Of a stretch of 46,736 bases of DNA, positions 8,762 through 18,336 are shown one piece after another. Every line of letters starts with the position of its first letter. The stretch's first letter is position 1. The notes under the pieces are model-generated. The model saw only the letters and a list, made by a program, of their open reading frames with translations. It was not told the DNA's origin and ran no database searches. Origin of the DNA: CAG-1000 sp964545285 (lineage in GTDB: Bacteria > Bacillota_I > Bacilli_A > RF39 > UBA660); the NCBI GenBank assembly GCA_964545285.1, contig CAZJEW010000002.1:1-46736 (forward strand), written 5' to 3'. A program made the translations under genes and the position numbers.

Positions 8762-10213
8762 ATGAAAATAAATAAAAAGAGTATATTTGTTGTCTTTATG
8801 ATATTACAAGTATTATTTGATAACAAATTGTTATATAGTGATACATTAATAAATACTATAGGTTTTTCACCTACAACAATTATTAGATTTTTATTTATTG
8901 GTATATTGTTTTTATTTGTTTTCTTTGAAAAAGATAATAAAAATAGGTGGAGTATTATAATATATTGTTTTACTTTTTTGATTTATACTATTATTCATCA
9001 TGTGGTAAGTTCGGGTATAAATAATAGCTTAATCTTAAATACTTTGAATTATAATTTTATAGACGAAATACAATATTTATTAGTATTATTATTACCTATG
9101 TTAGTTATTTATATTACTTATAGATTAAAACTCGATAAAAAGGATTTATATTATGTAGTAAGGTATACTTGTTTAATAGTATCTATTATTATGGTTCTTT
9201 GCAATATTTCATTACTTGCATATAAATCATATGGTGAAGGTTTAATTCAAAAGAATATATTGTATTGGTTTTTTGGAAATACTGAAAAAATATATATGGC
9301 ATCAAAAGGATTTTTTAATTCTGCTAATCAAATAAGTGGACTTTTAGTTTTGCTATTTCCTATGTTGTTTTATTATCTTATGAAATATAATAACAAAATG
9401 GATTTAATTATTTGTTTATTAATAATATTATCATCATATATGTTAGGAACTAGAATATCAGCAATTGGAATATTTATTGTGACAATTGTTTTGTCATTAG
9501 CATATATAATTTATTACGGATTTATTAATAAGAAACGTATTAAAAATATGTATATTTATCTTCCTATTATTGTAATTTTCTCATTAATTTCTTACACTAA
9601 AGCACCAATTGTAAATTGCTATGTAGATAATTATTCTTGTATTTTTAATAATGTTAAAGATGAAGGAAATTACGATATTAAGATTAAAAGAGAAGATTAT
9701 ATTAGTGTTTGTGATTATTTGATGGCTACTCCTACTAATACTGCTTTTTTTAAAGAATTGTATCCTTGTGAAGAGTTTCCAGAATTTTGGGAAGAATTTT
9801 CAAAAAATCAATCTAATATTGGAAGCGACAATAGAAATATTGAAGAATTAATTACTAAGGATATTTACAAGAGAATTTCAAATAAAAAAGTTGATTTATT
9901 TGGCATGGGAAGAAGTAGGTTTTTAAGTGCTAAAATGTATCTTGAAAAAGATATAAAGGTTCATCGTTATACAATAGGATTTATAGGTATATTGATATTT
10001 ATTTGTCCATATATTATAATATGTTTATTAGCATTGTGTAGAATGATTAAAAATAGAAAAATTGATGTATATACTCTTTCTATAGTGGCTTCTATTATGT
10101 TAACTTTATTGGTATCAATTCTTACAGGACATGTTATAGATGAATTAATTGTAAGTTTATTTATTGGATTATTTGCGGGGTGTTTATTAAATGTTAAAGA
10201 AGAAAGAAAATAA
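8762..10213 (+). CDS. Wzy/O-antigen-ligase-like polytopic membrane protein
   Basis: This 483-residue protein has about eleven membrane segments and one large extracytoplasmic loop (about residues 280-400) between the penultimate groups of helices. That layout is typical of O-antigen polymerases and ligases. A short R/H-containing motif follows the loop (KVHRYTIGFIG). It probably polymerises or ligates the repeat unit made by the surrounding glycosyltransferases, on the outer face of the membrane. The sequence is too divergent for a subfamily call. An AAGGAG site precedes the ATG, and an extended -10-like TGTTAAAAT (8729-8737) lies upstream. The next gene starts inside its last 23 bases, so the two are translationally coupled. 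Confidence 0.65.
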   Translation: MKINKKSIFVVFMILQVLFDNKLLYSDTLINTIGFSPTTIIRFLFIGILFLFVFFEKDNKNRWSIIIYCFTFLIYTIIHHVVSSGINNSLILNTLNYNFIDEIQYLLVLLLPMLVIYITYRLKLDKKDLYYVVRYTCLIVSIIMVLCNISLLAYKSYGEGLIQKNILYWFFGNTEKIYMASKGFFNSANQISGLLVLLFPMLFYYLMKYNNKMDLIICLLIILSSYMLGTRISAIGIFIVTIVLSLAYIIYYGFINKKRIKNMYIYLPIIVIFSLISYTKAPIVNCYVDNYSCIFNNVKDEGNYDIKIKREDYISVCDYLMATPTNTAFFKELYPCEEFPEFWEEFSKNQSNIGSDNRNIEELITKDIYKRISNKKVDLFGMGRSRFLSAKMYLEKDIKVHRYTIGFIGILIFICPYIIICLLALCRMIKNRKIDVYTLSIVASIMLTLLVSILTGHVIDELIVSLFIGLFAGCLLNVKEERK

Positions 10214-11138
10214 AATTAGTGTTATTGTACCTGTTTATAATACAGAAGAATTTCTAGAAAAATGTTTGAATAGTATCATTAATCAATCATTTAAAGAAAT
10301 TGAGATTGTAGTAATTAATGATGGAAGTACTGATGATTCTGAAAGTATTATTAATGAATTTATTAAAAAGGATAATCGAATCAAATATTTTTATGAAAAA
10401 AATTCTGGACAAGCTGTAGCAAGAAACTATGGAATAAGTAAATCAGCGTCTGAATTTATAATGTTTGTTGATTCTGATGATTATATTGAAAATGATATGA
10501 TTGAAAAATTATATGATGTTGTTTTAAAAGAAAAATCCGATATAGTTTTATGTAATATTTTATCTTCAAGAAATGAAGTAACTGACTATAGCTTTAACAA
10601 CATAAATGAATTTATCATTAAAGATTGTGGACCTTGTGCCAAGTTAATTAGAAAAGAATTAATCACTAAAAATGGTTTGTTTTTTCCTGATTTAAGAGCC
10701 TATGAGGATATAGCAGTTGTTCCATCATATTATTTGTTTACTGATAAAATTGGAATTGTTAATGAAAATTTATATAACTATTATATTCGAGAAGGATCTG
10801 TAATGAATCAATTAGTTTATAGTGATAAACTTGAATGTATTTTTCCTTCTCTTGAGAATTTAAATAAATTATTTACTAAATCAGGAAATGTTAAAAAATT
10901 TTATAGTGAGTTAGAATGGATATATATCAGGCATTTGTTACATGCTGCATCTTTAAGGTTTTTCAAATTTGATAATTACAAAGATAAACTTGATAAAATT
11001 AATAATATTATGTATAGTAATTATCCTAGTTGGATGAAAAATAAGTATTTTAGAAATCAAGGAATTAAATATAAAATCGTATGTTTACTATTTTATAAAT
11101 CTAAATATAAAATATTGAAGATGATATTGAAGAGGTAA
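10191..11138 (+). CDS. GT2-family glycosyltransferase
   Basis: This 315-residue protein has a GT-A fold: an N-terminal nucleotide-binding segment (ISVIVPVYNTEEFLEKCLNS), VINDGSTDDS, an SGQAVARNYG segment and the metal-binding FVDSDDYI. It adds one sugar to the growing lipid-linked repeat unit on the cytoplasmic side; donor and acceptor are unknown. It overlaps the end of the Wzy-like gene and is followed after 2 nt by a GT4 enzyme. Confidence 0.88.
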   Translation: MLKKKENKISVIVPVYNTEEFLEKCLNSIINQSFKEIEIVVINDGSTDDSESIINEFIKKDNRIKYFYEKNSGQAVARNYGISKSASEFIMFVDSDDYIENDMIEKLYDVVLKEKSDIVLCNILSSRNEVTDYSFNNINEFIIKDCGPCAKLIRKELITKNGLFFPDLRAYEDIAVVPSYYLFTDKIGIVNENLYNYYIREGSVMNQLVYSDKLECIFPSLENLNKLFTKSGNVKKFYSELEWIYIRHLLHAASLRFFKFDNYKDKLDKINNIMYSNYPSWMKNKYFRNQGIKYKIVCLLFYKSKYKILKMILKR

Positions 11139-11140
11139 TT

Positions 11141-12301
11141 ATGAAAAAAGTTTTATTTGTTGTCGATGAAAAAAAGTTAGGTGGAGTTTCGATTTTTTTA
11201 GAAGATATGTTTAAAATGATGGATAGAAACAATCTTAAAATTGATTTATTAGTTCTTCACAATAATGGAGAATGTTTTAATCATCTTGATAAAGATATAA
11301 GAATAGTATATGGTACTTCTTTTTTTGACGTGATTGATTATCCGGTAAAACTCCTTATTAAAAACAAACAATATTTTAAGGCTATAAAAAAAGTATATAT
11401 TTCATTCTTGATGAAAAGTGAACTAATTAAAAACAAAATAATTAAAGAAAGAAAAAAAATATTAGATTCTAAATATGATATAGAAATTGCATTTAAAGAT
11501 GGATTTACTGCCATATTTACAGCATTTGGTGATAGCAAAGTTAAATATCATTGGTTACATTACGAATATGAAAAAATTAATCCTAATGGAAAATATCCAA
11601 AATTATTTAATAATATATTACCCTTATTTGATAAAATAATTGCTGTGTCTGAAAATGTAATGAACAAATTCAATAAAATTTATCATTTGGAAAGTAAAAC
11701 TCAGGTTATTAATAATATAATCTCTGAAAAAAGAGTTATTGAAAAATCAAATGAAAAATGTGATATTATGCTTAATAATAACGTTATTAATTTGGCATCT
11801 GTAGGTAGACTGCATAATCAAAAAGGTTATGATAGATTAATAGAAGCTGTTAATATGCTTTCAAGTGATGAAAAAAGTAAAATTAAGATTACAATATATG
11901 GTGGTGGACCAGATGAAAATATCCTTAAAGAATTAAGCAATAAGTATAATTTAAACAGTATTATTGAATTTTACGGTCAGGTTAATAACCCATATAAGTA
12001 TTTAAAAAAGTATGATGCTTTTATTTTGCCTTCCTTCTTTGAAGCTTTTGGATTGGTTATTGTTGAATCAATGATTTTACAGGTTCCTGTAATAGCTTGT
12101 GATAATGATGCTACGTCATTATTAATTAAAGATAAGTATAACGGAAGAATAATAGATAATAGTGTCGAAGGAATTTATAATGGTCTTAAAAATATTATAA
12201 ATAATCCAAAAGTAATAAAGAAATATAAAGAAAATTTAACTAATTATAAATATGATAATAAAAAAATAATTAATCAAATTAATTCTTTATTTAATATATA
12301 G
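11141..12301 (+). CDS. GT4-family glycosyltransferase
   Basis: This 386-residue protein has a GT-B fold. The N-terminal acceptor domain begins KKVLFVVDEKKLGGVSIFLE. The C-terminal donor domain has ASVGRLHNQKGYDRLIEA, then the E-x7-E motif EAFGLVIVE (E301 and E309) that holds the nucleotide sugar. It is expected to be a retaining transferase for the surface polysaccharide. It is tightly linked to the GT2 gene before it and the GtrA gene after it (7 nt). Confidence 0.88.
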   Translation: MKKVLFVVDEKKLGGVSIFLEDMFKMMDRNNLKIDLLVLHNNGECFNHLDKDIRIVYGTSFFDVIDYPVKLLIKNKQYFKAIKKVYISFLMKSELIKNKIIKERKKILDSKYDIEIAFKDGFTAIFTAFGDSKVKYHWLHYEYEKINPNGKYPKLFNNILPLFDKIIAVSENVMNKFNKIYHLESKTQVINNIISEKRVIEKSNEKCDIMLNNNVINLASVGRLHNQKGYDRLIEAVNMLSSDEKSKIKITIYGGGPDENILKELSNKYNLNSIIEFYGQVNNPYKYLKKYDAFILPSFFEAFGLVIVESMILQVPVIACDNDATSLLIKDKYNGRIIDNSVEGIYNGLKNIINNPKVIKKYKENLTNYKYDNKKIINQINSLFNI

Positions 12302-12308
12302 GTGATTT

Positions 12309-12722
12309 ATGAAAAAAGTAATAATACAAGCATTTAAATTTTTCGGAATATCTGGAATAGGTTGGCTAATGGATATGGTTATATATTCTACCTTAACTTA
12401 TTTTGGTTTGCATATAATAATTGCCAACATAATAAGCTCGTTTTGTGCTGTAACTTTTGTATATTTAACATCAACAAAAAAATTATTTATAAATAATAAT
12501 AATGTACTAAATGTTAAAAAAAAGTATATTTTATATATAATATATCAAGTAATAATTATATTAGCTAGTTCATACGTAATTGGATTAATAAGTAATTTAT
12601 TACTTAAAACAAACATTACATTAATTATAAAATATTATAAAATAATAGGTAAAATTATTATTACTCCTTTTACAATGATTATTAACTTTATTTTTATGAA
12701 ATTCTTAATAGAAAAGGTATAG
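12309..12722 (+). CDS. GtrA-like family membrane protein
   Basis: This 137-residue protein has four predicted membrane helices and the GtrA opening FKFFGISGIGWLMDMVIYSTL. GtrA-like proteins are thought to help flip polyprenyl-phosphate-linked single sugars to the outer face for later glycan decoration. It stands next to a DPM1-like GT2 gene, the usual partner that charges polyprenyl phosphate with a sugar. The pair may add a side-branch sugar outside the cell. Confidence 0.82.
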   Translation: MKKVIIQAFKFFGISGIGWLMDMVIYSTLTYFGLHIIIANIISSFCAVTFVYLTSTKKLFINNNNVLNVKKKYILYIIYQVIIILASSYVIGLISNLLLKTNITLIIKYYKIIGKIIITPFTMIINFIFMKFLIEKV

Positions 12723-12739
12723 GAAACAATATTAAAATA

Positions 12740-12748
12740 TGTTATACT
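12740..12748 (+). promoter_or_regulatory. Internal extended -10 promoter candidate
   Basis: TGTTATACT (12740-12748) is an extended -10 element in the 52-bp gap before the DPM1-like gene; no clear -35 is seen. It may give the second part of the cluster its own transcript. Confidence 0.35.
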
Positions 12749-12774
12749 ATTGATAGAGTTATATGGAGTGATTT

Positions 12775-13575
12775 ATGGATAAAATAATGGTTTTTATACC
12801 TATGTATAATTGTGAAAAACAAATACCTAGAGTTCTTTCACAAATTGATAATGAAATATGTAAGTACGTGAATGAAATTGTTGTTATTAACAATAGAAGC
12901 ACAGATAATGGAGAAGAAGTAGTAATAAATTTTTTTGATAAATCAAAAACTAAAATTAAAAAAACTTTGCTTAGAAATGATGATAATTATAATTTAGGTG
13001 GTTCTCATAAAGTTGCTTTTGATTATGCTATTAAAAATAAATATGATTATGTTATAGTTTTACACGGAGATGATCAAGGGAGCATTAAGGATTTGTTACC
13101 GTATTTAAAAAATAAAGAATATAAAAAATACGATTGTTTTTTAGGCTCCAGATTTATGAAAGAATCCAAATTAGGTGGATATTCAAAATTTAGAACGTTT
13201 GGTAATAGAGTATATAATATGATTTTTACAGTGTTTTTAGGAAAAAAAGTTAAGGATTTAGGTTCTGGACTTAATATGTATGATACTAACATATTAAAAA
13301 ACAAATTTTATTATAAGTATCCTGATAGATTAACGTTTAATTGTTATATGCTTTTGGCAACAAAGTGCTATAAACAAAAAATCAAATTTTTTCCCATTAG
13401 TTGGAGGGAAGATGACCAAGTTTCTAATGTTAAAATGTTTAGTCAAGCAATGGTAACGTTAGGATTAGTACTTAGTTATTTCTTTAAAAGAAAGAAATAT
13501 TTAGAAGAAGAACATAGAACTAAAATTGTTGATAAATATACAGCTAAAGTAATTTATTCAAGTAAGGAAGTGTAG
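12775..13575 (+). CDS. DPM1-like GT2 glycosyltransferase
   Basis: This 266-residue GT2 enzyme has the segments FIPMYNCEKQIPRVL, VVINNRSTDNGEEV, VLHGDDQG (DD metal site) and FLGSRFM. It lacks C-terminal membrane helices, like the polyprenyl-phosphate mannose/glucose synthases of the DPM1 type. It could charge undecaprenyl phosphate for the GtrA protein just upstream, or add a sugar directly to the repeat unit. The two options cannot be separated from sequence. Confidence 0.8.
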   Translation: MDKIMVFIPMYNCEKQIPRVLSQIDNEICKYVNEIVVINNRSTDNGEEVVINFFDKSKTKIKKTLLRNDDNYNLGGSHKVAFDYAIKNKYDYVIVLHGDDQGSIKDLLPYLKNKEYKKYDCFLGSRFMKESKLGGYSKFRTFGNRVYNMIFTVFLGKKVKDLGSGLNMYDTNILKNKFYYKYPDRLTFNCYMLLATKCYKQKIKFFPISWREDDQVSNVKMFSQAMVTLGLVLSYFFKRKKYLEEEHRTKIVDKYTAKVIYSSKEV

Positions 13576-13576
13576 T

Positions 13577-14320
13577 ATGAAAAACAAAGTACATTTAATA
13601 ATGCCTATGGGGGGAGCAGGATCAAGATTTTTTAAAAATGGTTATGTTGTTCCAAAACCTTTAATAGAAATTAATGATAAACCTTTTTTATTTTGGGCAA
13701 CTCAATCTATATATAAATATGTTGATGTTATGGATCTAACTTTTGTAGTTTTACAACAACATATAGATGAATTTAAAATAGATGAAGTTATTCATCGTTA
13801 TTATAAGGATGCTAAAATAGTAATTATTCCAAAAGTGTTAAATGGTGCTGTATTAACATGTGCAGAAGGTGTTAAATCTATTGAGGATGATAATCCAATA
13901 TTATTTAATGATTGTGACCATATGTTTGTATGCAAAGATTTTAATGAGTATTGTAATAATGGAAATTTTGATAATATGGATGGAGCATTATTAACATTTA
14001 AATCTAATGACCCAAAATATAGTTTTCTTAAATTAAATAACGATGGTAACGTAATTCAAACAGTAGAAAAGGTTGCTATTAGTGATAATGCAATTTGTGG
14101 AGCTTATTATTTTAAGAACAAAGATATTTTCATGAATAATGTCAATGAATATCTTAAAGAATGTAATTATAGTGAATACTATGTAAGTGGGGTTTATAAT
14201 TCTATGATTAAGAATAATTTGATTATTAAGAATTATACAGTTGATTTTCATTTGTCTTTTGGTACTCCAGAAGAATATGAAGAAGCTAAAACAAATAAAA
14301 AATTTAGGGGGCTATTGTAA
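13577..14320 (+). CDS. Sugar-phosphate or phospho-group nucleotidyltransferase
   Basis: This 247-residue protein has the nucleotidyltransferase signature MPMGGAGSRFFKNGY followed by PKPLIEIND, and an acidic metal site in LFNDCDHMF. Such enzymes activate a sugar phosphate, or a small phospho-compound such as phosphocholine, as an NDP derivative. Its stop overlaps the start of the flippase-kinase gene (TAATG), and a HAD phosphatase follows. That trio (kinase, nucleotidyltransferase, phosphatase) suggests a dedicated pathway for one activated building block. The substrate is unknown. Confidence 0.8.
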   Translation: MKNKVHLIMPMGGAGSRFFKNGYVVPKPLIEINDKPFLFWATQSIYKYVDVMDLTFVVLQQHIDEFKIDEVIHRYYKDAKIVIIPKVLNGAVLTCAEGVKSIEDDNPILFNDCDHMFVCKDFNEYCNNGNFDNMDGALLTFKSNDPKYSFLKLNNDGNVIQTVEKVAISDNAICGAYYFKNKDIFMNNVNEYLKECNYSEYYVSGVYNSMIKNNLIIKNYTVDFHLSFGTPEEYEEAKTNKKFRGLL

Positions 14321-16209
14321 TGTTTATTTTATTCTTTTCTTTGGCAATTATTTCTTTAGTAATTGCACATTGGTTTAAGGTTTATCGTTTAAAACAATTT
14401 ATTGAAATATATGAAGAACCGCATTCAAATAATTTATTACAATCTTTATCTTTCGGATATATAATTAACTTTATAATTCCATTTAGATTAGGAGATTTAT
14501 TTAGAACATGGTACTCTGGCAAAAAAATGAAGAATGGAGTATCTTTTTCTCTTGCTACAATAGTTGTAGATCGTGTATTAGATATAATTATGGTTGGCGT
14601 AATATTTCTTTTATTCTATTTGTTTGGATTTAGAAATGATATTGTTTCATCATCAATGCGTTTTTATATTATCGGTAGTGGGGTACTACTATTAATACTA
14701 ATTCTAGGTTATGTGTGTAATAAATATATTAAAATCATAATTAAAAAAGTAGCCGGTATTTTTAATGATAAAATCGAACTTAAACTACTTAAATTTTCTT
14801 GGTCACTTATATCATCATTAAAAGATATGATACTAAATCTTGATAAATTAAAGATGCTTATTAATACAATCTGTATGTGGGCTTTATATTTGCTTTCATA
14901 TGCATTATTTGCATATTCTATGAGAATTATAGGAACAAATATTAGTTTTATAGATGTATTTATATTATTATTCTCTAAAAATAGTTTAGATATTTCCACA
15001 GGACAAAGTATTGCTACTTTAAATCCATATATTATATCTTTGTATTTAGTTATACCTTTAATACTACTACTAATATATTCTTTCTTAAATAAAGAAAAAG
15101 TAGTTAAAAATAAGGAATCGAAATATTTAGAATTATTACCTCAAATTAATCCTCAGGATAAGCTAGTATTTTTGGAAAATTATTTTTCTGCTACTAGTGA
15201 AGATTACTTTAAGAAATATATTATGCTTAATAGAGATATTTCCATTATTCAAGATTTTTCAGCAGGTAGTAATGCTACTACAATGTTGTGTACTGATGGT
15301 ACTAATACTTTTTATAGAAAATATTCTTTTGGTAAAGATAGTGAAAAACTATTTGATCAAATTAATTGGTTAACGGATCAAAAAAAAGATTTACCTCTTA
15401 CTAAATTAGGAAACATTAAACATGGTAAAGATTACTGTTCTTATGATATGCCATATATTAAAGAAGCTATAGGCTGTTTTAATTATGTTCATTCAACACC
15501 AATTACTAAAGGATGGAAAGTGTTAAAATCTGCTTTAGATTCTATAAATGATAATTTGCATACAAAAAATGTTAGAAATGCAGATGCTGAAACAATTAGT
15601 AAATATATTGATAGTAAAGTAAATAAGAATATTGAAAAAATTGAAAATGGTCAATATATTAAAGGATTATTGAAATATGATTATATTTATATAAATGGGA
15701 AAAAGTATCATAATTTTAAATATTTCAAAAAGTACTTATCCAAAGACTATTTAATGAATATTTTTAAAGATGATTTATATAGCGATATTCATGGTGATTT
15801 TACAATAGAGAATATTATATGTTTAACTGATAAGGACACTTTTTATATTATTGATCCAAATACTGGTAATTTGCATGATTCACCAAATCTTGATTTTGCA
15901 AAATTATTACAATCATTGCATGGAAATTATGAATTCTTGATGAAAACATTTGGTGTAGAAATATTTGAAAATAAAATAAATTATTTATGTACTTCTTCAT
16001 CTGTTTATGATCAATTATATTCAAAATATAAAGAATATTTGTTTAATAAATTTGATGATAATAGAGTTAAAAGTATATATTATCATGAGATAATTCATTG
16101 GTTAAGATTAATGCCCTATAAAATAGAGAAGAATAAAGAAAGAAGTGTATTATTTTATTGTGGAATGATTATTGTATTAAATGATATTATAAGTATTTGG
16201 GAGGATTAA
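14320..16209 (+). CDS. Fusion of UPF0104/flippase-like membrane domain and APH-like kinase
   Basis: The first about 255 residues are a polytopic region like the UPF0104/MprF-N-terminal flippase family (SFGYIINFIIPFRLGDLFRTW). Residues about 265-629 form a phosphotransferase of the aminoglycoside/choline-kinase fold. Visible there are the glycine-rich SAGSNATTML, the catalytic loop IHGDFTIENI (H491-D493) and the metal Asp in YIIDPNTG (D512). The kinase side should be cytoplasmic. It overlaps the genes on both sides by one base (TAATG twice), so the four reading frames from 13577 to 16760 are probably translated together. The fusion suggests that phosphorylation of a building block is tied to its membrane handling; that is inference. 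Confidence 0.72.
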   Translation: MFILFFSLAIISLVIAHWFKVYRLKQFIEIYEEPHSNNLLQSLSFGYIINFIIPFRLGDLFRTWYSGKKMKNGVSFSLATIVVDRVLDIIMVGVIFLLFYLFGFRNDIVSSSMRFYIIGSGVLLLILILGYVCNKYIKIIIKKVAGIFNDKIELKLLKFSWSLISSLKDMILNLDKLKMLINTICMWALYLLSYALFAYSMRIIGTNISFIDVFILLFSKNSLDISTGQSIATLNPYIISLYLVIPLILLLIYSFLNKEKVVKNKESKYLELLPQINPQDKLVFLENYFSATSEDYFKKYIMLNRDISIIQDFSAGSNATTMLCTDGTNTFYRKYSFGKDSEKLFDQINWLTDQKKDLPLTKLGNIKHGKDYCSYDMPYIKEAIGCFNYVHSTPITKGWKVLKSALDSINDNLHTKNVRNADAETISKYIDSKVNKNIEKIENGQYIKGLLKYDYIYINGKKYHNFKYFKKYLSKDYLMNIFKDDLYSDIHGDFTIENIICLTDKDTFYIIDPNTGNLHDSPNLDFAKLLQSLHGNYEFLMKTFGVEIFENKINYLCTSSSVYDQLYSKYKEYLFNKFDDNRVKSIYYHEIIHWLRLMPYKIEKNKERSVLFYCGMIIVLNDIISIWED

Positions 16210-16760
16210 TGAAAAAACTTGCTTTATTTGATTTAGATGGCACATTATTTAATACTAATGATGTTAATTATTATTCATATAGTACTGCATTAAAAGAAAA
16301 AGGATATGATATTGATTATGAATATTATTGTAATTTTTGCAATGGAAGACATTATACAGTATTTATTCCAAAAATAGTAAGTGATAATGAAGTCATTGAA
16401 TATGTTCATAATAGAAAAAAAGAATTATATTCAAATTTTCTTGATAAAGCAATTGTTAATGAACATTTATTTAATATTATTAAATGTATTAAAAAAGATT
16501 ATTACTGTGTTGTTGTGACTACTGCTTCTAAAAAAAATACTCTTGATATTCTTAGGTACTATGATAAAGAGAAGTATTTCGATTTAATATTAACTAGCGA
16601 TGATATTAAAAAATCCAAGCCAGATCCTGAAGGTTTTCTAATTGCTATGGAAAAATATAATATAGATGGTAGTAATACGATTATTTTTGAAGACTCTGAA
16701 GTGGGTATTGAAGCTGCTAGAAGGGCAGGAGCAACTGTATTTGTTGCAAATAAGTTCTAG
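16209..16760 (+). CDS. HAD-superfamily phosphatase, beta-phosphoglucomutase-like
   Basis: This 183-residue protein has the HAD motifs: LFDLDGTLF (nucleophile D8, acid/base D10), a Thr at TTASKK, KSKPDPEGF with the Lys, and IFEDSEVGIEAARRAG with the acidic pair. It should hydrolyse or isomerise a small phosphorylated metabolite. The start is ATG 16209, not the in-frame TTG 16197, because GGGAGG sits just before 16209 and the ATG overlaps the previous stop. It acts with the upstream kinase and nucleotidyltransferase by context. Confidence 0.85.
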   Translation: MKKLALFDLDGTLFNTNDVNYYSYSTALKEKGYDIDYEYYCNFCNGRHYTVFIPKIVSDNEVIEYVHNRKKELYSNFLDKAIVNEHLFNIIKCIKKDYYCVVVTTASKKNTLDILRYYDKEKYFDLILTSDDIKKSKPDPEGFLIAMEKYNIDGSNTIIFEDSEVGIEAARRAGATVFVANKF

Positions 16761-16768
16761 GAGGAATT

Positions 16769-18328
16769 GTGAAAAAAAATATAATTAATTATATATATGT
16801 ATATATAGCCATTATTCATTTTGTTGGTACTTTTTTTACTGATAAATTAATATTTAATTTTAATTCAATTAATATGTTTAATTATTGCTTTTGCAAGGTT
16901 ATTGTTTTTTTTATATTATTATTATTTTGGAAATTTATATATAATATTTTTGTTAAAAAGGATAAAAACAAAATTAAATATTTGAAATATTTTTTAATAT
17001 ATATTATTCCTATGATCATTGCATTATTATTTGCTTGGCCAGGTACTTGGTTTGGGGCTGATGTTTATAATTTTTATTATTTAGCAGTTAACGCAAACTA
17101 TTTATATTATTTAAATTATTTGTCCAGTGTGTTTTATATAATTGGCTATATGTTGTTTCCTTGTGCAAGTGGGGCAATAATACTGCAAGTTATTCTATTT
17201 GGAACTGTTTGCTCTTATATAATTAAGAATTTGTTTGATATATACAATAGTAAAATTGTTTATCTTATGTATATTCCATTTTTTATGTTTCATTCAGTCT
17301 TTTATGCTATGTTTGCTAATAGACCAGTAATGTTTGGAATATCATATTTATTATTGATAAGTATATTTGTAATAGATAAAATAAAAAAGAATAAATTAAA
17401 TACTGAAAAAATGATATTAATTTTATTATTAACTGGAATAGTTTCTTATTGGAGAAGTGAAAGTATTTATTTATTATTAGTTACTCCGTTATTTATTTTC
17501 TTAACTTATAAAGTTAGATTTAATTTCAAAAATTTGATTGGAATATTAGGATTAGTAATTGTTTCATTTATAATTATTTCCTTGCCACAAAGAATATATG
17601 AATACTCTAATAAAAGTGATGTTCCATCTGGCAGAAATCTACCAATGTTTGAAGGCCCTTTGGCATATATGTTATCTTATGATCTTAAAGGTGATAATCT
17701 TGAAGAAGATTTGAATAATATAGATAAAGTATTAGATATTGAGTTAATGAAAAAATACCCTTCATATACAGATACTCCTGCTGTGTGGAATGAGGGAGGA
17801 TGTATAAAAGAATATACAAAAGATGAATATGATTTATTTATAAAATCATATATAAATGTTATTAAAAATAATATTCCTTTGTTTATAAAAACTAAGATAT
17901 TAACCTTTGCTAATGCTAGTACATTATTTATAGATAATTTTACTTCAAAAGACTTATATTCAAATAATAGTGAAGCTTTATTTGATAGAAGAGATACTAA
18001 AACTTTATTTGGTTATAATACAAGAAAGAACTTTTATAAAATATTAGAGGGAAAGTTTGGTGATGACCAATCTACAAATATTATATATAGAGTACTAGGT
18101 AATTTCTTAATACCTATGGTATTTATTGGTTTATTGTTTATATATTCAATTATAAAAAGAAATTGGTTTTTATTCTTTATGACAGGTATGTTAATTGGTC
18201 ATACGTGTATTTTATTTATCACTGCTCCTGCCAGTTATTTTATGTATTATTTTAATGTATTTATGTGTGGATGGTTTTTTGGAATATTATTCTTTATAGA
18301 TAAAAAATGTAAAAAAAATAATATATAG
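16769..18328 (+). CDS. Polytopic membrane protein, possible GT-C glycosyltransferase
   Basis: This 519-residue protein has about eleven to twelve membrane helices. After helix 3 it has WPGTWFGADVYNFYYL, an acidic loop of the kind that marks GT-C transferases and the DUF6020-like membrane proteins. A soluble extracytoplasmic stretch (about 290-410) carries several Asp and Trp residues. The likely role is extracytoplasmic addition of a polyprenyl-phosphate-linked sugar, fitting the GtrA and DPM1-like genes upstream, but this is inference. It starts with GTG after a perfect AGGAGG (16759-16764). Confidence 0.6.
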   Translation: MKKNIINYIYVYIAIIHFVGTFFTDKLIFNFNSINMFNYCFCKVIVFFILLLFWKFIYNIFVKKDKNKIKYLKYFLIYIIPMIIALLFAWPGTWFGADVYNFYYLAVNANYLYYLNYLSSVFYIIGYMLFPCASGAIILQVILFGTVCSYIIKNLFDIYNSKIVYLMYIPFFMFHSVFYAMFANRPVMFGISYLLLISIFVIDKIKKNKLNTEKMILILLLTGIVSYWRSESIYLLLVTPLFIFLTYKVRFNFKNLIGILGLVIVSFIIISLPQRIYEYSNKSDVPSGRNLPMFEGPLAYMLSYDLKGDNLEEDLNNIDKVLDIELMKKYPSYTDTPAVWNEGGCIKEYTKDEYDLFIKSYINVIKNNIPLFIKTKILTFANASTLFIDNFTSKDLYSNNSEALFDRRDTKTLFGYNTRKNFYKILEGKFGDDQSTNIIYRVLGNFLIPMVFIGLLFIYSIIKRNWFLFFMTGMLIGHTCILFITAPASYFMYYFNVFMCGWFFGILFFIDKKCKKNNI

Positions 18329-18336
18329 GAGGAAAA

